Shown here piece by piece: positions 12,190 through 24,390 of a stretch of DNA of 64,000 nt. Under the pieces are notes generated by a model. The model had not been told where the DNA came from, searched no databases, and worked only from the letters and a program-made list of their open reading frames with translations. The translations under genes were made by a program, and so were the position numbers. Position 1 is the first letter of the stretch. The number at the start of each line of letters is the position of its first letter. This DNA comes from Bettongia penicillata ogilbyi. Lineage: Eukaryota; Chordata; Mammalia; Diprotodontia; Potoroidae. The stretch spans positions 1,170,574 to 1,234,573 of the forward strand of contig JAJHZJ010000577.1 in the NCBI GenBank assembly GCA_023548195.1. Direction: 5' to 3'.

Positions 12190-14860
12190 AAGTTTCTAAA
12201 ATGCTAAACAAACTGAGGTTCATCAATGAAATGGAATTTTACTGTGCTGTAATAAACACTGGACATATTTAAAAAAGGAAAGGAAAATAAATTTAGTATC
12301 AAAATGAAAAAATAATTAGTAAGAAATTTTAAAAGAATAAAGGAAATTATTAGAAAACATTTTGACCTAAAATATGTGAATAAAATTGACAAATGAAATG
12401 TTCATCGTTAGCAAGGGAAATTTGTAAATAAAATATTAACATGTAGACTACAACGACATATTATAAAGATTGTACATTATCACCAAGTAAGATTTATACC
12501 AGCAATGTAGACTTGGTTCAATATTAGGAAATTATCAGCATAATAGGTCAAATTCATAATAAGAAAATTAAAAATCACAAAATGATACAATAATAAAAAG
12601 ATATTGATAAAATACAACACCAATTTCCCTTTAAACTTAGAAATAAATTCACCTTTCCTTAATATGAGATTAAGTATCTATATAAAGTTAAGAGCTAGGA
12701 ATATACAAATAATAGAAACATCTAAAAGTTATTCTAATAACATCAGATATATGATATAGATATATAGCCAATGTCACTACTACTATCTGATATAATGTTA
12801 GAAATGCTAACTGTAGCAGTAAGGAAAGAAAAAAGAAATTGCAGAAATAGACATATGCAAAGAAGAAACAAACTGTAAATTCAATTTTGAATATAAACAG
12901 TGGTGTACTTAGAGAACCTGTGGAGTTAACAAAAAAACATGATTGAAACAATACTTTTGGCTCAGTTGCAGAATATGAGAAATCCATACAACCCATCAAT
13001 ATTTCTGCATATGAACAAGAAAATCCAATCAAAAAAAATTTAAAAAGTGAAATTTTATGTAAAACAACTATTGAAATGTATAAAACACTTTGGAGGTTAA
13101 CCTGCCAAGACACACAAAGAAACTATATGAATACAACTATAAAACATTTTTATAGAAATAAACAGAGATATAAATAATTGGAAAAATATTAATTGTTCAT
13201 GGCTGGACTATGCCAATATAATAAAAATAATAAGACTACCTAAATTAATTTACTTATTCAGTGTCATTTCAAACTACCAGAGGATTTACTTTATTGATCA
13301 AAAAAATATATTTACCTTCAGGAGCAAAATGCAAAGAAAGTCAAAGGAAGGTTTTATTTTTAAGTAAGGAAGAGGGCAGTAATTATCAGAATGATTTGTT
13401 ACTGATTTTAAAAATTATTCAATGTAAACAATAAGCTACATAACATACAAAAGAAAATAACCCTAGTACCCTAGCTATTGGATTATAGACTCACTTAAGA
13501 CAAAAAAAAAAAAAGAATTGCTGGAAAACTGGCTACAAGTGCAGCAGAGACTAGGCTTATGACAGAACCTCACACAATGTACCAAGATAATCTCCAAATG
13601 AATACATGACCTAGATATAAAAATTCACATCATAGGAAAATGAAATTACATTTCAAATCGATGATTAAGGGAAGAGTTCATGGTCAAACAAGGGATAGAG
13701 ATTCACAAGATAAAATGGACAATATTTATTACATCAAGTTAAAAATATTTTGTACAAACAGGTCCAATTCAGCCAAGATTAGAGGGGAAACAACTGCCGG
13801 GGTGGGGGGAAGGAGCAGGAGGAGAAACCTCTGAAGTAACTTTTTTTCTGATAAAGATTTCATTCTCAAAGTATATAAGCAATTAATTCAAATGTATAAG
13901 AATACAAGCCTTTCACCAATTGATAAATGGTCAACAAAAGATATGAATCCAGGCTAATTATAGACATTTAAAAAAAATATCACAAATCACTAATAAATAG
14001 AAAATGCAAATTAAAGCTCCTCAAGTTCCACTTGACACCCATCACATTGCCAATGTTAACCTTTCCCCCAAGAAAAGAAATTCACAAATGTTGGAGGGAC
14101 TGTGGGAAAATAGGCACATGAATACACTGTTGATAGAGCTGTGAATTGGTATAGCCATTCTAGAAAGTAATTTAGAACTATAAGGAAAAAAGTTACTAAA
14201 TTGCATATATCCTTTGACCCAGAAATACAGGCTTATACATCAAAGAGGTCAAAGAAACAGGAAAGGCTCAAATATGTATATTATATTTACAGTAGCTCTT
14301 TTTGTGGTAGTAAAGTACTAGAAATGAAAGGGATACATAACTTGGAAATGAACAAATTATATATGATATATATTTATATATAATTATATATTTATTTATA
14401 TTTATTTATATTTATATATTTATATATATAAATTTATATATATTTAATATATAATATATAATTATATATTTAATATATATAACAATATATATTTAATATA
14501 TAATAATATATATTTAATATGTAATAATATATATTTATATATAAATCAAATTATATATGATTATATGATATATAAATGCAATGGGATGCTACAATTGTAT
14601 AAGAAATGATTAAGGAATGGTTTCAGAGAAACTTGAGAAGACTTGTATGAACTGATGCATAGAGACATGAACAGAACCAAAACAATTTATATAATAAACT
14701 GTTAAGATAAATAACTTTAAAAGATTTAAGAACACTAATTGATACAATAATCAAACATGATTCCCTCAAGCAGCTGACAAAGCAGGCTACCCACCTCTTG
14801 ACGGTTAAGAGGAAGGGATAAAGGTAGAAATCTAGGTGATGTAAAAACAAAATATATTTT
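12190..14860 (+). mobile_element. Second old L1 (ORF2 reverse-transcriptase part to 3' end), decayed
   Basis: Plus-strand ORF2 remnants are recognisable in order. The RT-domain segment is at about 12430-12720 ('atttataccagcaatgtag', 'gataaaatacaacaccaat'). The thumb/C-terminal linker is at 13080-13330 ('acctgccaagacacac', 'ataaataattggaaaaatat', 'taaattaatttacttattca'). The ORF2 C-terminus is at 13730-14330 ('gttggagggactgtggga', 'gagctgtgaattggtatagc', 'tatcctttgacccag') and resumes at 14577 after an AT-rich expansion. Stops are frequent. The long minus-strand frame at 12688-13113 is an antisense shadow of this element. Confidence 0.75.
14355..14576. repeat. AT-rich microsatellite within the L1
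   Basis: About 220 bp of ATATTTATATA variants with no C or G over long stretches. It replaces or extends the L1 sequence that normally reads 'tggtatatgaatgtaatgg', so it grew from a short TA-rich seed inside ORF2. Confidence 0.9.
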
Positions 14861-14869
14861 TAAAATGCT

Positions 14870-15719
14870 GAAAGGAAGGGATGCATTTGAATAAACAAGA
14901 CACCGAAGGAGGCAAGGAAGGACAGACTAAAGGGAAGTATAAAGCATTCTCTTTGGAAAGGTAGGACATATCTTTCTCTAAGACAAGTGGGAGGGCAGAA
15001 AGAACTAATATAGAGAGTAGAGATATTTTAAGGCAGATTGAGAAAAAGGGCTGAGTGGCTAGATATTTTAAGCAAAGTAACCAGAAGGCTGAGGAAGTAG
15101 CAAATGGCAAAGAAATAAGATTCAGGCTCTGAAGATATTGAAAAAGGTAAAAGAGTCACTACAGAAGTACATTATGAAATTAACAAGGATGAATAACAGG
15201 CTTGTCTACTAGATGTAAGGACCCAATTTAACTGAGATACGATGAATTTTTCAAGGGTAATACATTGTAAAGTACTTTATATATTCTAAAGCATTATATT
15301 AAAAATATGAAAAAGGATTATAGATTTAGAATTTTAAAATCTTTGACATCATCTGGTCCAACCTATTCATGTAAAGCAGTACAAATATTATGAATTTAAT
15401 AATACTAAATAGTATTGGCCTGATAGAATTACTATACTCCTGAAGTACCAAATTTACTGACCAGATCAAGTTATAACTGGAAAAGAAAAGTGAAGAATGA
15501 TGGATGCTAAAATGTTATGTATGCTATCAGACATAATCAGTTTGTCCATATGTTTTGTTTATCAGTGTTTCATTATTTCAAGAGAAGACTTGATGCGAGG
15601 ATTGTGCAGGTCGGAACCTTTTCTGCAAATTATTGTTCTAGAGAGTGACCCAGAGGCCAGGTTCACACACTCATTCTGTATCAGTTGGGAATTGATCCCA
15701 AGGCTTCTAGTACTATATC
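14870..15719. other. Mostly unassigned sequence
   Basis: No element can be named confidently. A short segment near 15345-15385 ('tctttgacatcatctggtcc') resembles the start of an antisense THER/MIR SINE. The frame at 15497-15859 runs into the following TG microsatellite and is not credible. Confidence 0.35.
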
Positions 15720-15734
15720 ATTGCTATATCGTGT

Positions 15735-15759
15735 GTCTGTGTGTGTGTAGGGGGGAGTA

Positions 15760-15790
<31 letters not shown>

Positions 15791-16070
15791 ATGTGCATGT
15801 ATATTTATACCTGTTTTGCACATATATACATATATGTATATACACATATGCATGTTTAATAATGTAATACACATATGCATGTTTAATAATGTAATATATT
15901 AATGTAATGAGGAATCTGCAAAAATTAACATATATGTGTGGGTACATGTAATATAACATGCATACAAGCAAGTGTTATATATATGCACACACACAAAATA
16001 TGTGTAAATGCACACATATATGGAGGAAAAGAGAGAGAAAGAAAGGTAAAGAGGGAAAAGGAGGGAGAGA
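15735..16070. repeat. Simple-repeat cluster (TG, TA/CA, GA) with a 27-bp tandem duplication
   Basis: A TG run lies at 15735-15786 and TA/CA-rich sequence from 15800. An exact 27-bp unit is repeated twice at 15841-15867 and 15868-15894. CA/TA runs follow near 15975-16020 and a GA-rich run at 16025-16070. Confidence 0.9.
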
Positions 16071-16189
16071 GAGTAAGCTTAAAATTCTCAAGAATCTTGG
16101 AAATCACCTGACCCAACCTCCTCACTGTAAGGTTTCATAAGTATTATGAATTCTGTAAGAATCCTAAGTGGTGCAAAAGTATCACATAA

Positions 16190-16348
16190 TATTTATGTGT
16201 ATGTAGGTATGTGTGGAGAGATAGACAGACAGAATAGATTAGACAGATATATCATGATATGTATAATGTTGCATATATCATATAATGTATTATACCTATA
16301 TATGACATATACACATACAATATAACATATCGTGCATGTATTACATAT
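16190..16348. repeat. TA-rich simple sequence with GACA/GATA units
   Basis: 'gagatagacagacagaatag' is followed by irregular TA/CA repeats up to the start of a putative LTR. Confidence 0.8.
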
Positions 16349-16855
16349 TGTAACAACAAGCAAAGTGAAATTTGTTTGTCTTCTTTTTGGAGTTGTTTCC
16401 CAGGCTGAGGCTAAATTGTGAGCATCTAAAGGTTCAATCTCCTTTGAACCCTGAGAGTTCACAGCTGTGTTGAGTCACTTAGGTTTCATGCCTACTGACT
16501 CGGAGCCAATCAGGGGCTAAGTCTTCATTTTATATTCTGGGAGGTCAGTATTTATGAGAAGGATCTTGTGATTATCTGATTGAGACTCTGATTGGCCCTA
16601 TGTTCAGAGCCCCCAACTGCTCAGATGTAAAGGCTCTCTCGATTCAGAGATGTATGTAAAGTGTACAGCAATATTGCTTTGATTCAGGCAGGACAGCTCT
16701 GCCTGTTGGTTTTTATTTCTCTGCTTATTTTCTCTCTTTGTTGAAAGTAATTAAAGGGATTGTTGGCCCCTCAAAAGTTGTCTTTCCTTTTATAAATGCA
16801 GATCTAAGAACCTGTGACACCAGGCTCCCCTGTGTATGTTAGGGTGCTTCCTGAT
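16349..16855 (+). mobile_element. Putative solo LTR of an endogenous retrovirus
   Basis: The block begins TGTAACAACAAGC, straight after simple repeat, and is compositionally unlike both flanks. It contains a CCAAT box ('agccaatcagg', 16506-16516), a later inverted 'gattggccc', an AATTAAAG polyadenylation-like signal near 16749 with a GT-rich stretch after it, and a CTCCCCTGTG stretch near the end. The flanks share CATAT, so a 5-bp duplication is possible, but the flank is TA-rich and this could be chance. No retroviral coding sequence is present. An unrelated unique insert is the alternative. Confidence 0.5.
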
Positions 16856-17104
16856 ACATATATGCATATTTATATGTGTTATATATATGCATACATCAAA
16901 TATAATGCAGATCTATACATATCTGAATTATGTGGTACTTTTGCAGAAATTCTTTTCCATTATATTATAGTTATGCTAATACTGAAATTAATTTACATTC
17001 TGTAAGTATACATTAGCTGAGTGGTAGAGGGAAGTGGTTCAAAAGAATGACAAGAAAGGAGAGGGAGAAGCTTGTAATAGAACACAGCCAAGGCTGACTC
17101 AAGG

Positions 17105-17270
17105 AATCTTTACTCATCTACATGTCTTATCCCCCTAGTTAGCGTATAAGACCTGTGGGTTCTGGGGAGGTGTCATTCCATTTTGTTATGTAGCAAGGAA
17201 TTTGCAGAGGGATTTGTGTCAAGTAGGAGCTTGATAAATATTTGCTGATTCGCTGATTAATCTGTATTGA
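17105..17270 (+). repeat. L2/MIR 3'-end fragment
   Basis: Ends in 'aggagcttgataaatatttg' followed by 'ctgattcgctgatt', the classic L2/MIR 3' terminus; the upstream part is diverged. Confidence 0.5.
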
Positions 17271-17800
17271 GATGAATAAGGTTTGGTTATAATTAGAACA
17301 GAGAGCCTAAACAGGGATTATATATTTTCTAAGTAATCTTAGTAACAAAGAAACAGAAGTACTTGCTGTAACCTGAAAATATCACTTCACATAGCACCAA
17401 CAGAGCAGCTGAAAATGTTCACAAACATGTGATGGTGTAGCTCCTGATAGGCTTTCACAGAGATAAGAAAGAGGGAAAGATGGTAGAAATAGGAGAAAAC
17501 ACCACTTAATTTCCTGCTCCATTCCATTCCCAATTTGCAGGGGGCAGGGAAAGGTAGGATAGGACTTTTAGGTCTCATATGCCTGAAGTCCCAGATTTCA
17601 TTGATTCCCTGGGAAAAAGATCCTACAGAGACACCACTGCAGGGGAAAGAGGTTCAGTGCTTGGGGAGGAAGTCCAAAAGCACTTTAATAAAACATCCTT
17701 CAGGAAATCATTAGGTAAGGTTTTGTTACCTTACACTGATAAATTTATTCACTTTGGGCCAAAAAACAAATATTAAGTCTTCTATATGCAACACCATGTG
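17271..17800. other. No recognised element
   Basis: Unique-looking sequence. Open frames at 17387-17578 (-) and 17579-17776 (+) have no recognisable motif. Confidence 0.4.
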
Positions 17801-17804
17801 ATAA

Positions 17805-17960
17805 GACACCAACAGAAGAGAGAGAAGGAGCAGTCAGACAGGCAATATGAAAAACAGGAGGTGGTTGTTCCAAAAACCTAGAGAGAAGCGAGTGTCAAGG
17901 AGAGTAGATCAAGTATCAAAGACTAGAGAGACATCAAGAAGAATGAGGATCCATTTACTT
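17805..17960 (-). mobile_element. L2 ORF2 fragment, antisense
   Basis: Contains 'gagcagtcagacaggcaat', 'aaaacctagagagaagcgag' and 'gtgtcaaggagag' then 'catcaagaagaatgagga'. This is the same antisense L2 ORF2 segment seen at 30770-30920. Confidence 0.65.
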
Positions 17961-18109
17961 TCATTTCAATCCACTTATTTTCATTTCTATCTTTGATAGA
18001 TGTTACATAAGATTATTAAAAGATCTACTACCATTCCTGAACAGTCAAAATTCAGAAATCTATTTTGATTGCAGAAATACGGATAGCTTGAAAACAAAAA
18101 ATTCAAAAC

Positions 18110-18435
18110 TCTATTTCCATAGGCTATTTCTCATGCCTGGAACTCTTTCCCACCTCATCTTTGACTCCTGGTTTCCCTGAGTTGCTTTGAGTATTTGCTA
18201 AAATTCTACCTTCTACATGCAGACTACCCTAGTCTGCTTTAGTATTAATTCCTTCACTCAGAAATTATATCCAATTTATTCTGTATGTGTCTTCTTTATA
18301 CATAGTGCTTGCATGTTCTCTCCTACATTAGACTGTGAGCTCTTTGACAGAAGGCTTTTTTTTTTGCTTTTCTTTGTATAACCAGTGCTAAGCATGGTGC
18401 CTGGCACACAGTAGGTGCTTAAAAATGCTTGTCTA
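18110..18435 (+). mobile_element. L2 3' end, sense
   Basis: Well preserved: 'cctggaactctttcccacct', 'actcctggtttccctgag', 'ttctaccttctacatgcag', 'agactgtgagctctttgaca', 'tggtgcctggcacacagtag'. This is the 3' end of the CR1-like L2 LINE. Confidence 0.85.
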
Positions 18436-18439
18436 CTTG

Positions 18440-18840
18440 AACATATTTAATTAATGAATTCAATGCATATTTATTGGATACCTACTCTGTGTAAGTCACA
18501 ACGCTAAGTGACATAAAGATATAAAGATCAATAGGATATAGTTCCTATTTTCAAGAAGTTTATAACCTAATAAGGTGCTGTGGGTAAAACACTATACAAG
18601 TTATAATACAAGGCAGTATGTGTTTAGCGATACAAACAATAGGAGGTCAGACATCTCATCTAGTTGAGCAGAAGAGATCATGGAGGGTGATGACATTCAA
18701 GCTTAACTCCAAATATGAATAGTTATCACAAGTGGGACAGGGGAATCTTGTAAGTAGCAGGGAATGACATCAACAAAGCAGAGGAGTTGATAAGAGAGAA
18801 AAATTACAAAGGTGGCATAGCTGGTCTAAAGCAAATCACA
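18440..18840 (-). mobile_element. L2 3' end, antisense
   Basis: 'tatttattggatacctact', 'caagaagtttataacctaat' and following sequence are the reverse complement of an L2 3' end. It lies head-on against the sense L2 at 18110-18435. Confidence 0.55.
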
Positions 18841-19415
18841 ATTCACCCAAGTAGGACATTTGGGAGGAGCTATAAAATCCACCTGGCATATCATGACTTA
18901 CTAAGTCTATGACCAAGGATACTTACATAATACTTTAACATCCTCTGATTTTGTTGATACAAGGGCACTTCCTCTACCTACCGAGATTATGGTCCTTTTA
19001 TGACTTGTTAGATAGTTTTTGAGAGTTGATATGATTGAAAAATTCATCACTCTGTGGCCATTATGTCAATGACTCTCTCCAAATTTAGGTTAGTGCTCAG
19101 ATAACGGGCATACACTTCATTGCCAGGCCTGTACTGAATATTGGTCTGGCATCTCATTATGGCATGGGAGTAGTCTGGGGTTCTCAAAGACTATGCCAGC
19201 AGAGCATAAACACAGGCAAGTCTTTTTAAGTTGAAAGGCTCTAAGTATGGGCCCAATGATGGAGCGTAGATAATTTCTTTTTTTATTATTATTTTAGGCT
19301 TGACGATAGTACCAAAAGTTTTATGTATCAATTACAAGTACCAACTTTTTTTTAAAACCAACTCTGTGATTTCATTTGTATAGGGAATTCATGGTAGGAA
19401 ACATCCCTCTACCAA
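18841..19415. other. No recognised element
   Basis: Unique-looking sequence. Confidence 0.4.
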
Positions 19416-19419
19416 TCCC

Positions 19420-19575
19420 TCTACTCTTCAACTTAAAGTCTTAGAGAGTTGGCTGGGTATGTCAAAATTAAATGGTTTGCCAGGGTTCACATAACCATTA
19501 TGTGTCAGAAGGAGTTAAACCTGGGCTGTCTTGACACTGTGACTAAATCTCTCTCTATTATTTCATTCTGCCTCT
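19420..19575 (-). repeat. MIR-type SINE, antisense
   Basis: 'aaattaaatggtttgccagg', 'gttcacataaccattatgtg', 'ggagttaaacctgggctgtc'. Confidence 0.65.
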
Positions 19576-19579
19576 GTCC

Positions 19580-21960
19580 CATCTACATTTTCAAATATAA
19601 AACATAAAGGGTAGATTAGAAGACACTTTGTTATATAAATGAAATGTGCAAAACCACTCAAACAAACAACCTAAAGAAGTAACCATCCCCTCCAGTCATT
19701 ATGGCTCATTCAATACTACTAGAAATTTTTATTTCTCACTTTTGAAAGGTTCTAATGGTAAATTTGACTATTAGCTCAGATAAATCATGGTAGAAAGGCT
19801 TAAAAGGTTTGCCTTTGAAATATACCAAAAAGGGTTTTACTAAAAAGCTTGGATGTGAATGAGAAAGAAAGATGACTGAATCTTTCTGACAAGTTGTCAA
19901 GGTAACCACAGTTTCAAGATCCCTGGTAACAGCATCTGTCCAGATCACCACCAAAGATGCTACAGGTATCCACCTCTTGCCACAATATATATCAGGGTTT
20001 TGTTCTTATGGAATCAATTAGTAACCATGTAGATGAAACTGACTACCACCTATTTCATTTGGCTTAACAGTTTCTGAATGTTTGACTGCAGTGCCCTTGC
20101 AGCAGTGAAACTGAGTGCTTCCAAATTATCTTTCAGATGGCATCCATTAACACATTGTTAACTAATGATGCTGCTGACATCTCTAAACCTCATTTGAATG
20201 ATTCCAAATTCAACATCAAAGACTCACAGAATTGCTGATTGTCACATTATTGTTAGCCATTATTATATATTTATTCAACAACTGAGCTATCAAAAACGCA
20301 AACACCTCTACAAGAAAAAGGAAAGATTAATAAGCTTGTGTTCCCCTCCTCTGCTGGCAATATTTGTACTCAGACACAGGGGATGAATGAGCCTTCTTTA
20401 CTATTCTTCTACAGACTCCATTTGCCTGGACTTTCCTCTAAAAGAAAGCGTGAATAAACCACTGACTTCCAGTTGTGCTTCTGCCAGACAACTGGCAGGA
20501 GCACACATCTCCCCTCACCCCACCTGCTGCAAGGGGTGAGAACAACACACATGAGCAGAGGGGAATAAAAAAATTAACCTTGTAAAATGTCAAAGGAGAG
20601 TATTCTCCAACCAAGGAACACCGTTGGGTTCTGAGCACCTTAGAAGGTACATATTCACTAGTGTTAAGAGCAGCCCATGTGTAAAAGAGGGGATGTAGGA
20701 CAAAAAAAATCACATTTGATGAGTTTAAATAGAAATGAAGTAGTGTCAGATTCAAAAGATCATCCCTACCATTAACAGAGATCAAAAATAAGATAAAAAC
20801 TAAATCTTTAGCCTTCCTCCTCAAAATTCATACAGCTCTGTCTCTTATTTCTCTATGTCAGTGCTTCCCAATCTTTCCAAGCAATGGCCAAAAAAAAAAA
20901 AAATTTCAAATACCCTAGTCTCACTCTCCTCCTGTGATAACAGTTGTTCAATGAGTATTCCCTGAGAAAATATATAACAGTAAAAAGAAACTGTAAGTTA
21001 AATAATCCTTTTCACTGAATATGTATTTTATTAATCATAATAGCAGTAATGTATAAACTAGCTATATACATTTCTATATGATATATGATATACTAGTTAA
21101 AAAAATTGTTATGCTGGCTTACATAGGTCATTGACCTCTTGCAATAACCACTTGGCCCTTCAGTGTTCTAAGGCACATAGCCTGGAAAATCTTACATCTT
21201 GCCCAGGGTGTAATGGCTATTTTCAAGAGGCCTCCATCCACTGGGATAGGCAGCTGGGGCAAGGACTTTGGGTTTAGGAAAATAAGAACTCCACAAGCAG
21301 TTCTCTCATGGGCATTTCTTCATTCATGGAGTATATTCAAAAAGTAGTAGCTTGGTACCCACTATGTATGTACATTGTATTATGTTAAGTGCTTCAGTAC
21401 ACCATGTTTTTTTTTTATACTCTATGGAATATGTACAGATAGCCCAAAGGCAATAAGCAGTTTTGCATTTGCAAAACATTCCTAAAAATGATCAGCAACA
21501 TATAATTATATAAGGTATTTTATATTAGCATATGCAGAGTGTGTCTTACTGCCTTAAAATGTAAATTGCTATGCAGTAGGTACTAAAATATACACGTATT
21601 GTGCAACACTCAGCACATCTGAGTGTTCAATAAACATTTCAACAAGAACATAGTAAACATTTCCTCCAAGGAACTCCCAAGGTCACAACCAGTGAAATAT
21701 ACTGCACCAAATCAAATTTCCTTCACAGAAGAGAAAGAAAATACCATAAGGAGGAGATGAATCACAAAAAGATGTGTATTTGGTTGTGCCTACATAGGTG
21801 CTTATGCTATATACATATAGTTTATTTGAATCCTTTCACATGAATTTGCCTTACTGCAAATTCATTTAACTAAGAAAGAAACAAAGTAATCAATTTACTT
21901 GCTGAGGAAATGACATCTCTCTCTCTAGACTAATGCTGTAATACGGAAGTGATATTTATG
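19580..21960. other. Largely unique sequence
   Basis: I recognise no full transposon. A piece at 20860-20900 ('cagtgcttcccaatctttcc') resembles the end of an ancient DNA transposon. A minus-strand frame of 128 codons at 20438-20824 has no recognisable domain and only average codon character. Confidence 0.4.
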
Positions 21961-21964
21961 CAGC

Positions 21965-22162
21965 TACTTGAAATATCAGGATTCATTTACTTGGGATCAA
22001 ATTCACACTTTGAGATATTTTGCTAATAAGATACTTGAAATATCAGGATTCATTTACTCGGGATCAAATTCACGCTTTGAGATATTTTGCTAATAAGATA
22101 CTTGAAATATCAGGATTCATTTACTCGGGATCAAATTCACGCTTTGAGATATTTTGCTAATA
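21965..22162. repeat. 67-bp tandem repeat, three copies
   Basis: Units start at 21965, 22032 and 22099; the third is missing its last few bases. Copies 2 and 3 are identical where they overlap. Copy 1 differs at two sites: 'ttggg' versus 'tcggg', and 'cacact' versus 'cacgct'. Confidence 0.97.
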
Positions 22163-22619
22163 TTAAAACATAATTACTATAATCAATTCATGCAAAAGCA
22201 GACCATTCTAACTCCTTTGTTGCACTGCCATTATCATTTAGAGAAAAAAAAAACATTCAAAAATTCTGTAACTATTTCACAGTTATTACCTAAATAAAAT
22301 CTGATCATATTTCAACCACTTTAGAACTTGTGCTCCTAAAGTAAATAATTCATATACTCCAAGACTTTTTTCCCTTCGGTGGTTTTTGTAGATTTTTCTA
22401 GTCTTTTTAATGCTCTTAAAAAAAATCGATGATGGTACTAAGCTCCTGGATAACAATCTATAATCCTAAAAATCACTGGAACAAACATCTTGCTTAGAGG
22501 ATGGAATACCACTACGAGACCACAGATAAACATGTTATACTCTAGTACCAAAAATGATGTTACTGAGGTGCCATCAACAGGTTATCCTCATTGCACTGTT
22601 TTCCCAGTAGTAAAAAGGA
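22163..22619. other. No recognised element
   Basis: Unique-looking A/T-rich sequence. Confidence 0.4.
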
Positions 22620-22800
22620 TTGTGCCAAGCCATATACACTAGGCAGTTATGGTCAGGGCTTGATTCTGGTTCTTACTACCTCTATGATGTTAGAAAAGTC
22701 ACTTCATGTCTGTATTTCCTCTTCCTTAAAATGATGATTCTGGGCTTTATGAGTTCTTAGGTGTCTTCTAGCTCTAGTCTAAATCAATGATCTTACGATC
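22620..22800 (+). repeat. THER/MIR-type SINE
   Basis: 'ttctggttcttactacctct', 'gaaaagtcacttcatgtctg', 'tttcctcttccttaaaatga' and the THER-like end 'taggtgtcttctagctctag'. Sense orientation. Confidence 0.7.
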
Positions 22801-23780
22801 CTTTCTCTGGCTACCATGCAGAATCGCATAAAATACGGGACCCGGGATAGTAGTATCATTGAGGGTTACATGAAGAGATATTCTCAGTCTGCATTGGGAT
22901 TGAAACCATAGCCTTAAGTACATATTAAACATTTTCTAATCAACTGAGTTACTTATTGAACAAGAAATAGACTAAATAATGGCTAAGTTTCCCTAAATGA
23001 TTAATTCCACCAAATTCTGATTACTGATTGGTAAATGTTATGCTTATTTATTGCATAAAGGTCATTTATCTCTGTAGATATTTTCCTCTGCCAATTAACA
23101 TTTTATAGCTTTGATACACACACAGAGTATTCTCAGAAAACACATGGAATATTTTTATGCAAAATTTTATAACAATAAAACAAGGGCAGCATAGCCAACA
23201 TAATTTCCCTAACCTAAGAACGATAGAAATGGAGGCAGGGGGAGAGATGATGAGCAATACGTTTTACTTGGCACCCAGAAATGCACAGCCGACCTCAAGG
23301 CTTGTAGTGGACTATTGACATGAAATGAGTTCATTCTCAGTTCTAGCAGAGAATCTTTAATGGGGAGCTATTGTCCTTCACAGAGAGTGCTGACAGAGAT
23401 TCACTGTGGAAGAGAGGGGCATCATGGTAGCAGTTCTTCAACCTGAAGAATAACTGATCATGTTCATGAACTATTCTACACCCTACCACACCTCCTTCCA
23501 CTCCACAATCTTTCCGTTATTGATAAGTAAGGGCATGACGGCTTGGAGAGCAGGGTAGGGGTGGGGGAGGCAAATGAGATTTTCTTAATGCGTCTATGAC
23601 AGCTTAGTTTACACAACATCAAGCTAAGAGTCAGACTCTGTATTTGCTAATTCTACCTAAGTAAGCATGACTATAAAGAGTCAAGGAAAAAGCAACTATA
23701 GTACAAGCATACACAATTTCCATTTCTGAAAGACCTTTACAACCTTTGTAATGTTTGTGGACTTGTTATACCCTTCTCCA
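22801..23780. other. No recognised element
   Basis: Unique-looking sequence. A mildly G-rich stretch at 23540-23570 has no assigned meaning. Confidence 0.4.
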
Positions 23781-23784
23781 CTTA

Positions 23785-24390
23785 TCCACAAGCCAGCACC
23801 ATTGATCTACTTGCTGTTCCTCCATACATGACACTCTAACTCTCAACTTCTTTCATTCATTGTCTATCTCTCATCCTTGGAATCATCTTCCTCTTTATCT
23901 CTACCTCCTGGCTTCCCTGGCTTCCTTCAGGATTCAGCTCAAATCCTACATTCTGCAGTAGTCTTTTTCCTTGTTCTCCTTCCCCATTAGTGCCTTCCCT
24001 GAGACAGTTCTACTTTATATACATGTATGTGTATTTACATATACATGCTGATGTGCAAGATATTATATATATATGAAATATAAACATGTTTATACTTAAT
24101 AAATTTCAAAAGTAAAAATTGTGAGACTGAATATATATATTATGGCCAATGAAAGATGGTCTGGCAAAGGTATTTAGTTGTCAATAAAGACAGAACTTCA
24201 GATGATTTACAGATATAGGCTTCTATATCTATCTGCGTGTGTGTGTGCGTGTATGTGTGTGCACTGTCTCCTTCAGCACCTTGACAACAGGGACTATATT
24301 CTTGCCTTTCTTTTTATCTCCAGCAGGTAGGATCATGCTTGCTAAGTAGTATGTACTTACTGCTTAACTGCCATTTGACTAATGGACTGC
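23785..24390 (+). mobile_element. L2 3' region, sense, interrupted
   Basis: The first part is 'cttggaatcatcttcctctt', 'ctacctcctggcttccctgg', 'cttccttcaggattcagctc' (to about 24020). The second part is 'gacaacagggactatattct', 'tgcctttctttttatctcca' (from about 24265). Between them is an insert of about 240 bp with TA/TG simple repeats and the dispersed repeat at 24097. Confidence 0.7.
24097..24210 (+). repeat. Unclassified dispersed repeat, copy 1
   Basis: Resembles 25829-25940 in the same orientation ('aattgtgaga.tgaa', 'ggccaatgaaagatggt', 'gataaagacagaa'-like segments). By eye the two are roughly three-quarters identical. Family unknown. Confidence 0.6.

Noticed and set aside
12688..13113. 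141-codon minus-strand frame rich in Phe, Leu and Ser
   Set aside because: Antisense to A-rich L1 ORF2; such sequence gives hydrophobic open frames on the opposite strand.
20455..20500. Imperfect hairpin around 'gccagacaactggc'
   Set aside because: Short and GC-poor stem, no sign of a microRNA-like precursor.
20438..20824. 128-codon minus-strand frame
   Set aside because: No recognisable domain, repeat or splice context; treated as chance.
21965..22162. CRISPR-like array
   Set aside because: Direct tandem repeat without spacers, in a mammalian genome.
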